Shown: piece after piece, positions 7,813 to 18,800 of the stretch
Position numbering within the stretch: position 1 is the first letter of the stretch
Layout of the letters: each line of letters opens with the position of its first letter
Assembly: GCA_041739875.1 (NCBI GenBank)
Contig: JBGSNA010000159.1
Coordinates: 1-64,000, forward strand
DNA from: JBBSJZ01 sp041739875
GTDB lineage: Bacteria > Planctomycetota > Planctomycetia > Pirellulales > Pirellulaceae
Reading direction: 5' to 3'
DNA length: 64,000 nt
Made by a program: the position numbers and the translations under genes
Notes under the pieces: model-generated
What the model saw: only the letters and a program-made list of their open reading frames with translations
Databases searched by the model: none
Told to the model about the DNA's origin: nothing

Positions 7813-8559
7813 ATGAGTCATCCAAGCAGTCAGTTCCATCTCGCATCGGGCGAGTGCCGGTTGATCGTTGTACAAGATCACTTGCAACCGTGTCCGTATT
7901 TGCCCGGTGTTACGGCTCGGATGCCTTTGCGTCTGCCCGTTGGTGGTGTAACGCCACAGATGACGGATGTCTTGCTGGAGAATGGATTTCGTCGCAGTGG
8001 AGATTTCGTTTACACGCCTCAGTGTCCCACGTGCTCCGAGTGCAAGCCAACGCGTCTGGATGTGAATGAATTTCGCTGGACGACGTCGATGCGCCGCGTC
8101 TTGAGTCGCGGCGACCGCGATCTGCGAACGAGCTGGGCGATGCCAACGGTTGACGCTCAGCGAGTGGAGTTGTTCAACCGTCACCGTGACGAACGAGCAC
8201 TCGGTTCCAGCGACGAAAAAATAGATGCGGACTCTTACCGAGCTTTCCTAACCGACAGTTGTTGTGAAACGCGTGAGCTTTCGGTTCGCCTCGAGAGTCA
8301 GTTGATTGCGGTATCCACGGTCGATGTAGGCGTCGAGAGTGTTTCGGCCGTCTACACGTACTTTGACCCGGACTACTCCAAGTACTCCTTGGGGACCTAC
8401 GCGATCTTGAAACAGATCCAATGGTGTCGCGAAAACGACCGTAAGTACGTCTATCTAGGCATGTATGTCGCTGAGAACGAGCATCTGAACTACAAGTCGC
8501 GTTTCCTGCCTCAGGAGCGACTTTGTGCGGGTGACTGGGAATATGCCGAGCGATCCTAG
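7813..8559 (+). CDS. bpt: leucyl/arginyl-tRNA--protein transferase (N-end rule)
   Basis: 248 residues from ATG 7813. The family transfers leucine or arginine from charged tRNA to acidic N-termini, marking proteins for ClpS/ClpAP-type degradation in the cytoplasm. Visible signatures are CPYLP (Cys27), the N-terminal cysteine cluster CPTCSECKPTR (Cys71, 74, 77), and the C-terminal acyltransferase half with YTYFDPDYSKYSLGTYAIL and YLGMYV near the end. An upstream in-frame ATG at 7762 is unlikely because it would place the terminator at 7771-7800 inside the coding region. No Shine-Dalgarno sequence is visible before 7813. Leucyl (Bpt) versus arginyl specificity cannot be settled by eye. Confidence 0.92.
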   Translation: MSHPSSQFHLASGECRLIVVQDHLQPCPYLPGVTARMPLRLPVGGVTPQMTDVLLENGFRRSGDFVYTPQCPTCSECKPTRLDVNEFRWTTSMRRVLSRGDRDLRTSWAMPTVDAQRVELFNRHRDERALGSSDEKIDADSYRAFLTDSCCETRELSVRLESQLIAVSTVDVGVESVSAVYTYFDPDYSKYSLGTYAILKQIQWCRENDRKYVYLGMYVAENEHLNYKSRFLPQERLCAGDWEYAERS

Positions 8560-8784
8560 CTTGCCCGGTGGAGCAGATTGCTACGCGGTTTTGCTACAGA
8601 CACGTTGCAACGCAATACAATGATAGGCTCGTCGCGTTGCAGGATGACGCTTATCAACGGGGCAATTTTTCCATTTCTTCTTGGCTCGTCCTTTGCGTTA
8701 CACTCAAACGAAGCACGCTGGCTTCGTTGGTGGTCGTTAGGTCACCTTCTATTTTGTGGATGCTGATATGACTGGGATGCTGAC
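8560..8784 (+). other. intergenic region bpt / second DUF1598 gene
   Basis: Two inverted repeats without T-tracts: TGCAACGC (8606-8613) with GCGTTGCA (8634-8641), and CGAAGC (8709-8714) with GCTTCG (8721-8726). Either could end or process the bpt transcript. No clear promoter was found. Confidence 0.45.
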
Positions 8785-8792
8785 ATGACTGG
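8759..8792 (+). repeat. 17-bp tandem duplication over a start codon
   Basis: GATGCTGATATGACTGG (8759-8775) is followed immediately by a copy with one T-to-C change (8776-8792). Each copy holds an ATG. The one at 8768 opens a six-codon frame whose TGA (8786-8788) overlaps the ATG at 8785 as ATGA. Confidence 0.9.
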
Positions 8793-10605
8793 ATTGTTTG
8801 CTGCGTTAACGCGTAACCCGTTGCTGGACAAGTTGCTGCTATTTGTGGCGGCAATGAATCTTGCGGTAAATGTTCGAGCGTCCGAGCCGCTCGATCGTGT
8901 CCAAGCCCATCTTCGAGGCGGGGAATTCGCTGCCGCTCGACAGATTGCGTCGGTCCTGCCCGTAGCCCAGCGAGACGCGGCGTTCGCGCATATCACTCAA
9001 GCCCAAATGCTTGGCGGTTCGCTCTCCGCGGCCGCAGCGACACTGCGAGAAATCTCGAGCCCCATCGCTCGTGACCTGGCGATGGGGCACTCTTCCAACA
9101 CGTTGACTGGCCAACCTTCAAATGCGTACGGTCCGCCCACGGTAGGTGCTGGTGGCGGTCAGGGCGGAGGCAGTATTGCAGACTTTGATTCGCTGATGCA
9201 GCTAATCCAGGCAACCATATCGCCAGACACTTGGGAGGCACTTGGTGGGCCGAGTACGATGGCGCCGTATCCGCAAGGTATTTTGGTGGATGCAAGTGGA
9301 ACGGTTCGTGAAATCGAGACATTGTCGGCTCAGGATCGGTTTGTTGACCTGGATCATTTATTGCAAACGAACGCCAATTCGAATTCGTTCAGCGAAATGG
9401 CGAAACCGAATGAATGGCGACTTGCTTCGGAACTTCGTGTGGTATCGCTTCGGCGAATGCGAGACGAGATCGCTCGCCGTCAATTGATTGGGATGCCACT
9501 AAGCGAGTCGCTTATTTACTTCGCAGGCATCAGCGAAATCAGCCATGTGGCTCTCGTCGACGATGATGTGCTGATTGCCGGTGTCGTCGGCGGTATCGCA
9601 ACACGTCAAGGTTGGCTGGTCGATTCAGGATCCGGTCAGCATCCCTTGCGATTGGATTTTTTTAACACGGCGGTGCGATCCGCTTTCAGCCAGAGACCTT
9701 TTGGCTGCACCATCGATCCGTCGCTTGAAGGTCTGGCCGCTGCTCAGCAAGTCGCGATCGATGTGCAAAGCGATCGATTACCCATTGGTGCTGCATCGGA
9801 AAAACTGGCTGAAGCCCTTGGAAAACAGCGAGTTGAAGTGTTCGGAACCCAGGGAGACTCGACGATCGGCTACCTCATGGTTGAAGCCGATCGCCACATG
9901 AAACGACTTGCACTTGGGGAAGTCGAGATGCCCGACGGTGTTTCTAACTACCTAGACTTCATCGACGAGATGATTGCCCAAGGACCGCCCGCAGAAGTCT
10001 TGATTCGATTGTGGTTCACGTCGAACCCTCAGAAAATCCAATCAGATGCGAAGCGACAGGTGTTTTGCCTAAGCGGTCGACCACTACGGCTCAGTGGCCA
10101 GAACGAGCGAAACGTGAACGAAAATCGTCACCGTGTTGCGGATGATCCGCGGACCGTTGCGTTGGTCGATGAATTCAACCAGCGATTCGAGCTGATCCGA
10201 GCAAAGTATCCGATTTACGGCGCTCTAGAATCCCTGTACCGCGTTGCGGCGCTTGCAGAGCTAACGAATCGGTTTGCACCCCAGGACGTAACTCGCAGCG
10301 TAGTTCAATCGATGAGCAATCTCGAACTTTTTCCAGGCGTACAATCGGCAAGCAATCACTTCATGGTACCATCGAGTGTCGATAGTCTTGCTGTGCTCCA
10401 CACGGTTCGTCATCGAAGTAAACGTCACCACATTTTGCTCGCGAGCGGCGGTGTCTTTGTTGACTCAAACCAAGCGATCGATCAAAAGATCGAGACCTAT
10501 GCGACTTTGGCCAGCGACTTAGCTCAGTTCGAACGTCAGCCAGTCGTTGTGGATCGTTGGTGGTGGGATGCTAAAGGTTCATTAGAATATCCAGCATCTC
10601 GTTAG
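8785..10605 (+). CDS. DUF1598-family protein, paralogue 2
   Basis: 606 residues. An N-terminal hydrophobic stretch (LLLFVAAMNLAVNVRA, about 14-29) suggests export. A helical extension follows, with DRVQAHLRGGEFAAARQIA and a glycine-rich linker, absent from the paralogue at 6304. The DUF1598-like core starts near residue 210 (SELRVVSLRRMRDEIARRQL, then SHVALVDDDVLIAGVVGG). VEADRHMKRLALG and RWWWD near the C-terminus match paralogue 1. Function unknown. Translation start is ambiguous because of the 17-bp duplication; 8785 is the in-frame ATG. The 3' end overlaps the opposite-strand flgK by 35 bp, with no room for a separate terminator. Confidence 0.85.
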   Translation: MTGLFAALTRNPLLDKLLLFVAAMNLAVNVRASEPLDRVQAHLRGGEFAAARQIASVLPVAQRDAAFAHITQAQMLGGSLSAAAATLREISSPIARDLAMGHSSNTLTGQPSNAYGPPTVGAGGGQGGGSIADFDSLMQLIQATISPDTWEALGGPSTMAPYPQGILVDASGTVREIETLSAQDRFVDLDHLLQTNANSNSFSEMAKPNEWRLASELRVVSLRRMRDEIARRQLIGMPLSESLIYFAGISEISHVALVDDDVLIAGVVGGIATRQGWLVDSGSGQHPLRLDFFNTAVRSAFSQRPFGCTIDPSLEGLAAAQQVAIDVQSDRLPIGAASEKLAEALGKQRVEVFGTQGDSTIGYLMVEADRHMKRLALGEVEMPDGVSNYLDFIDEMIAQGPPAEVLIRLWFTSNPQKIQSDAKRQVFCLSGRPLRLSGQNERNVNENRHRVADDPRTVALVDEFNQRFELIRAKYPIYGALESLYRVAALAELTNRFAPQDVTRSVVQSMSNLELFPGVQSASNHFMVPSSVDSLAVLHTVRHRSKRHHILLASGGVFVDSNQAIDQKIETYATLASDLAQFERQPVVVDRWWWDAKGSLEYPASR

Positions 10606-12259
10606 CCGTGGAAATGACTCGCGAGGATGCTTGGAACGCTCGTTGATAGGTGATCATCCGAATCGACTCCTCATCGATGTTGACACCCGAGATCGCGAGA
10701 TGCTGGCTTTGCAAAGTTGCATAGAAATTGCCTAGTCCCTCTGCGGAGCTTTGATGCAGGTTGATTTCTTGAGCCAGTTTGGCAATCGTTTTTTCATACG
10801 TGCCTCGAACGGATCGACCATCCAAGTTGTCGAGCGGTCGATCGACTAAGTCAACCATTTCGGTGAGGATGTCTGTGTCGGCACCGATTCCGCCTGCACT
10901 TATTGCCAGCAAGTTGCTGTTGTCGACCAACGTTTGATTCATCGCAATATCCGCAGCACCCGTGCCTCGGAAAAATGTGTTGAGGCCAATTGCGGCGAGA
11001 AAGCCGCTGGAGTCTTCGCCAAACGTGAACTGAGATGTGGGTGAATCCGATTGAATGGAAACCTCGCCGAGGCTTGTGACGGACGCCGAGATGCCTTCGA
11101 TGGCATCGATCTGAGCCACGATGGATTCGACCGTTGAGTCACCAATTTGGTTCAGATTGCGAACGGAAATTCGCTGATTTGAGATGACTTTGCCATCAAG
11201 ATCCACGACACTCATGTCGAATGTCCCGTTTTTGGGTACCCAGGCAAGGTTCGCATCCCTCAATGGCACACGAGCCGCTGATCGGGACGTCGACAAGACC
11301 GAATCAAAGCCACTGCGACCTTGGCCCTGAGAGTGAACCTCGTTGACGCTGCGGATCAATCCTTGCGCCATATCGTCCAGGCTTTTTAAGTAATCGCCAA
11401 ATACGGCACCACGTGCTTCAAGTGCCGCCGCCAACTTGCCGCCGGTTGCTTGGAGAGGTGAATCCGTTTCCTTGATCCGTACTTCGAATCCGTCTTCCGA
11501 TGGATTGTAAGCACTGTAAACTTCACGGAAGTTGCGATTACTGATTAGATAGTCGCCGCCAACAAACACATTGACGGTGCCACTCTCTTGTTCCTGGACA
11601 TTGATGTTCACGTAGCTAGCGAGTTCTTCAAGGTCGAGGTAGCGTTGATCACGCAAACCGGTTGCATCGCTTTGGCCCACACCGCCACCCTCAATTGTCG
11701 CGATTTCTACATTCAAACGCGCAATTCGTTCTGTCAAACGATTGATCTGGGTCGCAATGTCTTGAAGGTCATTGTTCCACGTCACTTGACGCTCTAGCGC
11801 ACTTGTGCGGGACGACTGTATTCGCGATGCCAACGATTCACCCTGAAGAATCACAAATTCGCGAAGAGAGCCGTCTCCCGGTTGCGTTGAAAGTTCGTGC
11901 AGCGAGTTATTGAAAAGCGTCAGTTGGCTACTCAGGCCGCCTCCATCCAGATCATTCGTCAGCTCTTCGAGTTGGCTGTAGGCTTTCGTGAGTTCTTCGG
12001 ATCCAGCCAATGCACTTTTGGCAGCGTACATCCGCTCGATTAACGCTTTGTCGACAACTTGAGTGACGCCGATCGGTCGGACGCCATTGCCCTTGATCAA
12101 ACCACCTTCGCGAGACGCGACCGCTGGGACTTGCTCTAGCCGTTCCCGAATGAAGCCAGGCGTGTTCGCGTTAGCAATGTTGTTGCCAACGACTTGTAGC
12201 CCTACCTGAGCCGCTTGCAAGGCACCCGCTGACTGCTGAATGGTTCCGAAAAGACTCAT
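10571..12259 (-). CDS. flgK: flagellar hook-associated protein 1 (HAP1)
   Basis: 562 residues. FlgK forms the first ring of the hook-filament junction and is exported by the flagellar type III system. The N-terminal D0 signature is clear (SLFGTIQQSAGALQAAQVGL then VVGNNIANANTPGF). The C-terminal coiled helix ITYQRAFQASSRVISTANEM ends in LDILMNL, as in the family. Length is close to that of enterobacterial FlgK (~547). No flgL, flgN or other flagellar gene adjoins it here. It lies 213 bp downstream of the giant gene on the same strand, and its last 35 bp overlap the converging DUF1598 gene. Confidence 0.96.
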   Translation of the reverse strand: MSLFGTIQQSAGALQAAQVGLQVVGNNIANANTPGFIRERLEQVPAVASREGGLIKGNGVRPIGVTQVVDKALIERMYAAKSALAGSEELTKAYSQLEELTNDLDGGGLSSQLTLFNNSLHELSTQPGDGSLREFVILQGESLASRIQSSRTSALERQVTWNNDLQDIATQINRLTERIARLNVEIATIEGGGVGQSDATGLRDQRYLDLEELASYVNINVQEQESGTVNVFVGGDYLISNRNFREVYSAYNPSEDGFEVRIKETDSPLQATGGKLAAALEARGAVFGDYLKSLDDMAQGLIRSVNEVHSQGQGRSGFDSVLSTSRSAARVPLRDANLAWVPKNGTFDMSVVDLDGKVISNQRISVRNLNQIGDSTVESIVAQIDAIEGISASVTSLGEVSIQSDSPTSQFTFGEDSSGFLAAIGLNTFFRGTGAADIAMNQTLVDNSNLLAISAGGIGADTDILTEMVDLVDRPLDNLDGRSVRGTYEKTIAKLAQEINLHQSSAEGLGNFYATLQSQHLAISGVNIDEESIRMITYQRAFQASSRVISTANEMLDILMNL

Positions 12260-12472
12260 CGAAGAAATTCCCGCAGGCTCGCAGAGGACTGTCTTCGTTA
12301 GGTATCGGTCGCCTGCCTATTGAAGGCCACAAAATCAGCACAAAAGGCACAAATCAACAGCCTCAAGTTACTAAAACGCGAGTGCTTCTCTGCCTCTGCC
12401 TCATTCTGTCGATGCAGCGTCGCGTTCCTTTCGAACGCGACGCTATCGGAAATCATTGGACGCGAACCCTGA
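12260..12472 (-). other. intergenic region giant gene / flgK
   Basis: 213 bp on the minus-strand path from the giant gene to flgK. It holds the 12-bp hairpin at 12416-12444. A weak flagellar-like -10 (GACCGATA, 12310-12303) is visible without a matching TAAA box. Otherwise featureless. Confidence 0.4.
12416..12444 (-). terminator. perfect 12-bp hairpin after the giant gene
   Basis: AGCGTCGCGTTC (12416-12427) pairs perfectly with GAACGCGACGCT (12433-12444) around a 5-nt loop, about 30 nt downstream of the stop codon at 12473. There is no T-tract, so it could equally be a Rho-assisted terminator or an mRNA 3'-end stabiliser. Confidence 0.55.
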
Positions 12473-12815
12473 CTAACTCAAGTTGTCGAAGTCCGAGAAG
12501 AGCGAATCCACAGCGAGAAGACTCGCGTCGGTTGTCTCGTCGTCCAAACCGCCATCCGAATCTGCCGCGATCAGATCAATCGCATGAACAAGTCCAGCGT
12601 CACTGCTGAATTCATTGGACTGTACCGTCGTTGTGGAGTCGTCATCCCCACTCAAACCGAACAGTTCGTCAACCGGGTTCGTGGATCGAACCGGTAACAT
12701 GATTGGCGTTGAGTTGAACGAGATCTGGACACTCATGGTCGACGAATGAATCGTATCGGCGAGCAAGAATTCACCTTCACCCAAACCACCCGTCAATCGC
12801 TCGTTGTCCAATCGA
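12473..12815 (-). other. acidic C-terminal tail of the giant protein
   Basis: About 110 residues after the dockerin-like pair, starting with GEGEFLLADTIHS and ending in an Asp/Ser-rich, low-complexity stretch (SLFSDFDNLS). The paralogue has the matching start GEGEFIVASDTLS. No membrane anchor, LPXTG or PEP-CTERM motif is present. Confidence 0.65.
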
Positions 12816-15800
12816 CGGATCTCGGCAATCACTTCCAATGCATCACCGGCTGAGATGAATCCGTCACCGTTGACATCGTAGTAAGGAGGTGTTGGCTCAT
12901 CCGGGTCCACTGGAATGCTGCGAACATTACCAGCGATGTTGAGTCGGTTGATGATCAGCAACGCGTCAAACGCAGTTACTTCACCGTTCGCACTGACATC
13001 CATGAAATTGGCGGGGTTTTGTGAGCCAAGAGCGGTCACACTCAAGTTGACACGAGAGGGTTCACTAACACGGCCTTCGGAATCCGTAATCACGTATTCG
13101 AAGAAGTCAGCACCAAAGAAACCTTCATTGGACGTATAGCGAATCGTTCCATCGGCTTGTGGAACGGCTAAGCCGCCCGTCGGTGGCGTGACGATCGTCA
13201 AGGTCGTCAAGTCAAACGTCGCATCGCCGAACAGAATGTCGTTGCTGAGTACCTCAAGGTCATTGACGCCGGCGCGAACCGAAAGATCGTCGACTCCACC
13301 TATGGGAGCGTTGCTTCCGTTGATGGTAACCATTGCCTGTTCACTTTGCTGGCCGAGGTCATCCCCCACGGTATATCGGAAAAAGTCACTTCCCGAGAAT
13401 TCTGGGAACGGCGTGTACGTCAGCCTTCCATTGGCCTCGAGATTTAACGAACCGCCTGTCGGTTGTTGGGTGATGATGAGTGATGCCGGAACAATGTCAC
13501 CGTCAATATCTCTGTCATTGCTGAGCAGATCGAGCACCGTCGGAACGGTACGACTCACCGTCGGTGCGTCAGCTCCAAGCACTGGAGCATCGTTAATTCC
13601 TTCGACTCGCACCGTAACTGTAATCGGTTCACTCGCAGCGTTCGATTGATCGACCGCCTGGTAGGTGAATGTATCGTTAGCCGTTTGGCCCGGCTTCAGC
13701 ATCTGTAGCGTTGTGCTTGTTCTCGGATCATAGAATACGGACTGAGTTGCCACATCGAATGTCAACGTCGCGCCAAGCCTCGTTGTTGTCGAAGATTGCA
13801 AGCGGAACGAGACAGCCTCTCTCGGGTTAAGGGCTGAGTCCGTGTCTGAATCATTTGCAAGGAAATCGGAGGCGGGGATCACGATGACGGAATCTTCGTT
13901 GACGTCCTTTTGGTTCACTCCATTGACCACAGTGCTCTCGATTGTGTCGGCACCGCCTGTTGGAGCATCGTTCACTGGCGTGATGGAGATACGCAAGGTT
14001 GCCGATTGCGATTCCCCGCCGAGTGAGTCGACTGCGGTGACGAGAACGTCAATGACTCCATTGGCATCATCCGCACTGGTGAATGTCAGTCGCCCGTCCG
14101 AATCAATTGCTGGAAGTGCACTGAATAGAGTTTGCTTGTCCAGCGGTGTTTCGACTCGGAACGAAATCGTTTGAGACGCTGCTTCATCCGCAGGCCCAAC
14201 AGAGAACGTTGTCGTCCAAGGTTCATCGTACGAGCCACTATCCTCGTTGACAGTAACTGGCGTGCCCGACGCGAAGGTCGGCGGATCATTGATCGCGTTT
14301 ACAGTGATCGTAAATGTTCTCGTCGTGCTCGCGTCCGTACCACCATTTGTTGTCCCCCCATTATCGAAGAGTTGGACTTCGTAAACCACCATACCGTTCG
14401 CATTTGGGCCAGCGGTATAGTTCAGCGTCGCGTTGGAACCAACAATCGTCGCCGTCGGTCCGGAGAGTATTAAGTTGGGAGTACTTGAAGAAATCAGGCG
14501 GAAGCGCACGTCAGGAATTTGAGGCGAGGCCGTGCCATTGCCGTTGATCTCGTCCACAGCATCCAACGGACCCACTTGAATTCCCGTAATCCAATTCGCA
14601 ACGGTTTGTGAACCAGCATCCTCGTCACTGCTCACGTTCGCTGCACCGTTAAACAGTGGCGCGTCGTTGACTTGCGACACATCGATGGTCACAAGTCCTG
14701 TCACGGTTCGGCTGTCATCGCTTGCCACATTCCCGCTGCCAAGAGTAATGCTCATGCCATTATCGGTGACTGTGAACGAGAACGTGTCACGGCCTGTGAA
14801 ATTAAGTTTCGGTGTGTAAACCAAAGCGACGGGAATACCGTTTTCAAGTCTCGTTGTTAGAGTTCCATTTTGGTCCGTTACGGTCGGTAATGGAGTTGCC
14901 AAGAACAAGGCCTGGCTTCCACCCTCATTGAGCGGAATCGAGCCGATTTCGTTGGCCGGGCCAGCAACAAACTGGTCAAGGATGCCTGGAGTGGTGGAAT
15001 TATTGAGGTTGGTGATGGTCCGCAGTGGGATCTCAACAGAGCCATCTTCAGCGACCGTAAACGCGAGCGGGGCAGCCCCAAGTCGCGGTGTTGGAGCATC
15101 ATTGACCGGTTGGACATCGATCGTGATCGTTTGCGTGAAGGAACGATTCAAGTCGCCTCGCGCCAAATCATTGGTACCAGTATCGACCAGCGTGACCGCA
15201 AATTGGAATTCGCCGTAGACGTCGGAGTTGGTTTGGAAGGTAAGCCGACCGCTTGGCGAAATTCTCGGTGCTTGGACGAATGCCTGCGCAACTTGGGCCG
15301 CAGTCAAGCCGCCGGTGGGAACGACCTCAAACGACACGGTTTGGGCCAACGCGCCGATGAACTCATCTTCACCTAAGCTTGGGCCGGAAACGATTCCGGT
15401 GGCAAATCCATCGAGCGTGAACAAACCAGAGTCTTCGAGCGACTCGACGGTTGTTGGTCCCGCGTTCGCACCCGTGATCGTGAATTCAGGTCGATCGTTA
15501 ACTCGGTTCAGCCTGAATTTCGATGTTTGAGTCACTGTAATCGTATCGTCGACCAGACTTTGTGACGTCAAGTCATACGTTTCGCTTCCAGCGGTATTGC
15601 TGTCGGTGTCGCGGAAACGGAATGTGAACGAGTCATCACCGCGAATGCCGTTGCCGATCGTATTGTTGTAGTCAACCGGCGGCGTATAAAGCAGTCCAGT
15701 GCCGTCTGGTGAAAGCTCGAGTGAGCCACCCAGCAACGTGACGGGATCGAAGTCAATGAACTCAAGGACTTGCGATCCACCAACGGTGCCATCGCCTTCA

Positions 15801-18800
15801 TTGGCTGGGCCAACGTTAAACGGATCCAGTAACCCAATCTGGGCATACCCATTGCCGTTTGCCATGACTCGACGAATTGGAACGAAGAACTTGACAACGC
15901 CAGTTTCGCCATTGGCTTGGGTGTTGTCTTCCTTGAGCGTGTAAGTGATGACTCCGTCCGCGTCGACGGAGTAAGCCAAGTCCGGCCCATCTGCGGCCGT
16001 GCTTCCCGCAACAGTGGCCACAACACGAGGTGCGTCGTTAACCGGTTGCACGTTGATCGCAAAGGTGACTCGGGTCGATTGAGGAACAAATCCGGCAATC
16101 AATTCGAAGTCTGTTGCCACCATCACGATCGTTGCCGATCCGACAGCGTCAGGATTCGAGAAAATCGACAGTTCGCCAGTTGGACTCACGACGGGGGCGA
16201 GTCGGAACAGCCCTGCTGGGATGAGCGAGGTTGCGTTATCCAGAGCAAACGAAACCGTTTGCCGTTGAAGTTCATCCAGAGCGGAGTTTGGCCCAGGTAA
16301 AATGTTGGTTGCCCAGTTTGCAACTACCGTTGTACCGTTGTCATCGCGCTCAAGAATGTTGACGATTGATTGCGAATCAAACTGTGGCGGATCATTCGCT
16401 GGCGTCAAAGTGATCGTCACAGTTGCGGCTAGCGATCGTTGATCGGCAAGGTCACGAACTTCCGTCGAACCTTGGGTGAATACTGAACCTGGAATCGTTG
16501 ACAGGCCATCATCCGAGATGACGTAGCTGAACAAGTCATTGACCGCGAACGGAGTGCGGTTGTTGACATCCGCTGCTGCTTGGTAACTGCCTGTCGTGAA
16601 CGCACCGTTGACAAAGGTGAACGAAAGCGTTCCACCGTTGATCGTCGAGCGAGTTACTGTGACAGTGCCTACGCCAAGCGTCGCACCATCAACCGGTGTT
16701 TGGCCAGGAACGTTGAATGCAACCACTCGGAGGATTTGTTCCGACTCGTCGTACAAGGCTGAGAGTGTCGGTGCAAAGCTGCCCGTAATGCTCGGTGTCA
16801 AAGCCCCTACTCCGACTTGCAGCAAATCGTTGGCACCAAAGAGAATCGTTGCCGGCGCATCACCCAAAGCTTCGATCGCTTCAACGGTAGAGAATGAACG
16901 CGGGAACGCAACAGGAGCGTCGTTGACTGGATTAATGTTGATCGTCAACGTCTTGGTTGTTTCTCTTGGATCCCCGGCGTTGTCATTGTCGTTGGCGGTT
17001 ACCAAATAAACGGCGATCCCAAATGCATCTGGAGCGGGGTTGAATCGCAACGTTCCCGAAGGATCGACTTGCGGAAGCACGTCACCCACCATCAAGCCTG
17101 TCGGTTGGTTGAGCGCGGTCACAGCAAAGGTCACGTTTTGACGGTTTGCGAACGACTCGTCTCGAGCATTCACTGGCCCAACAGCAATATCGGTTACGAA
17201 ACCTAGCTGTACGAAAGTGACATTGTCAGCGAGTTGATCCTCGAGGATCGTGATCTCTGACGGCATCGTAAACAACGGCGGATCGTTGCTTTCGGTTACA
17301 TTGAACGTGATGGTCGCCGGTTGCGATTCTAGTCGTGGTTGAGGCGCACTTGTTGGTTTACCGGCAAACGCCGCACCTGGAACGGTCGTCACCCCATCGT
17401 CTTCAACGACATAGGAGAACGCGTCCGTTGGAGCAAATGGAGTTCGCTCGTTGTAGTCGACTGCTGGTGAATAGCTGCCCTGTGTGAATGTTCCATTAAC
17501 GAATTGGAACGACAGAGTTGCTCCCGTAACGGTTACGCGAGTGACGGTACCTGTGCCACTTGTCAACACAGGATCAGTTCCATCAACGTCGGATGTGCCG
17601 GGCACCAAGAAACGTACTACCCTTAGAGCCTGCTCCGTTTCATCGTATAGATTCGAGAGCGTCACGGGGAATTGTCCCTCAGCGTCGCGAACACCATGAG
17701 CTGCAGTCTCTCGTAACAAGTCGTCCGCAACGAATGTTCGAATTGCGGCAGCAGCTGAATCCGCCTCAACAGATTCGTCGACGCTAAACGTCCTTGCAAA
17801 AGCAACCGGACTGTCGTTCACAGGATTGATGTTGATGGTCATGCGCCGAGTGACACTTCGTGGAGTGGGTACGCCAAACGAAGTGCCATTATCGGTAACA
17901 GTCACATCGAACAAGGCAACGCCAAAGACATCCGGATTCGGACGAAGCGTGAGCGTGCCATCCACGGTAAGGGTTGGTAATCCAGCAAACATTCCTGCTG
18001 GAACGCCTCCCGGCACCGCAGCAAACGTGATCACCACGTTTTGTCGCACCAACTCATCCAACGCTGTTGCCTGACCTGGTCGAATGATCTCGAGCGGATT
18101 CGCATAAATGTCACGTAGGACAGGTACGTTATCAGCCGCTTCATCCTCCGTCAGAACAACTTCACCAAACGTCGGGAACAGCGGAGGGTCGTTGACTTCA
18201 AGAACCGTGATCGAGACTGTTCGTGGTACCGAACGGTTGTTGATGCCCAAGCCCAAACCGTCTACCGTGAAATCAACGGTGTCGTCGACGCCAGTGGGTG
18301 TCTTGACGAATCCGCTGCCGGGAATCGTTGCAGGTCCAAAATCCTCGACGATATACGTGAATGTATCTGCGATCGGTGCTGGGCTAAAGTTTGGCAAGCG
18401 GTTGTAGTCAACACGTGGACGATATTCACCGCCGCTAAATGCGCCACCTACAAAGTTGAACGTCAAAGTTCCGCCTGTGTTCGTCGTGAAGACGGTGCCA
18501 CTGTTTGCAGCAGTGACAGTCGTGAGCAAACCCGTGGCATTCGTGAAGCTGAACTGGACGACGCGCAAGTTCTGCTCATGCTCGTCATACAGGCCGTTGG
18601 AACCGTTGGCAAAGTCGCTTTCTCGCGTTGAACTCAAATCATTCTGTGATTGACGCAGCAAGTCTTCTGGCGTAATCGTCAGCAAGCCGAAACCTTCGGA
18701 AATGGCCGTCAAATTCGGATTACCACTGACATCCAGAAACTCTTGCGCCTCGGCTACATTCAATTGTCGGTCTTGTGTAACAGGCTGATCGTTGACTGGG

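Noticed and set aside
12303..12330. Possible flagellar sigma28 promoter before flgK (GACCGATA)
   Set aside because: The -10 resembles GCCGATAA, but no TAAA box lies about 15 nt upstream.
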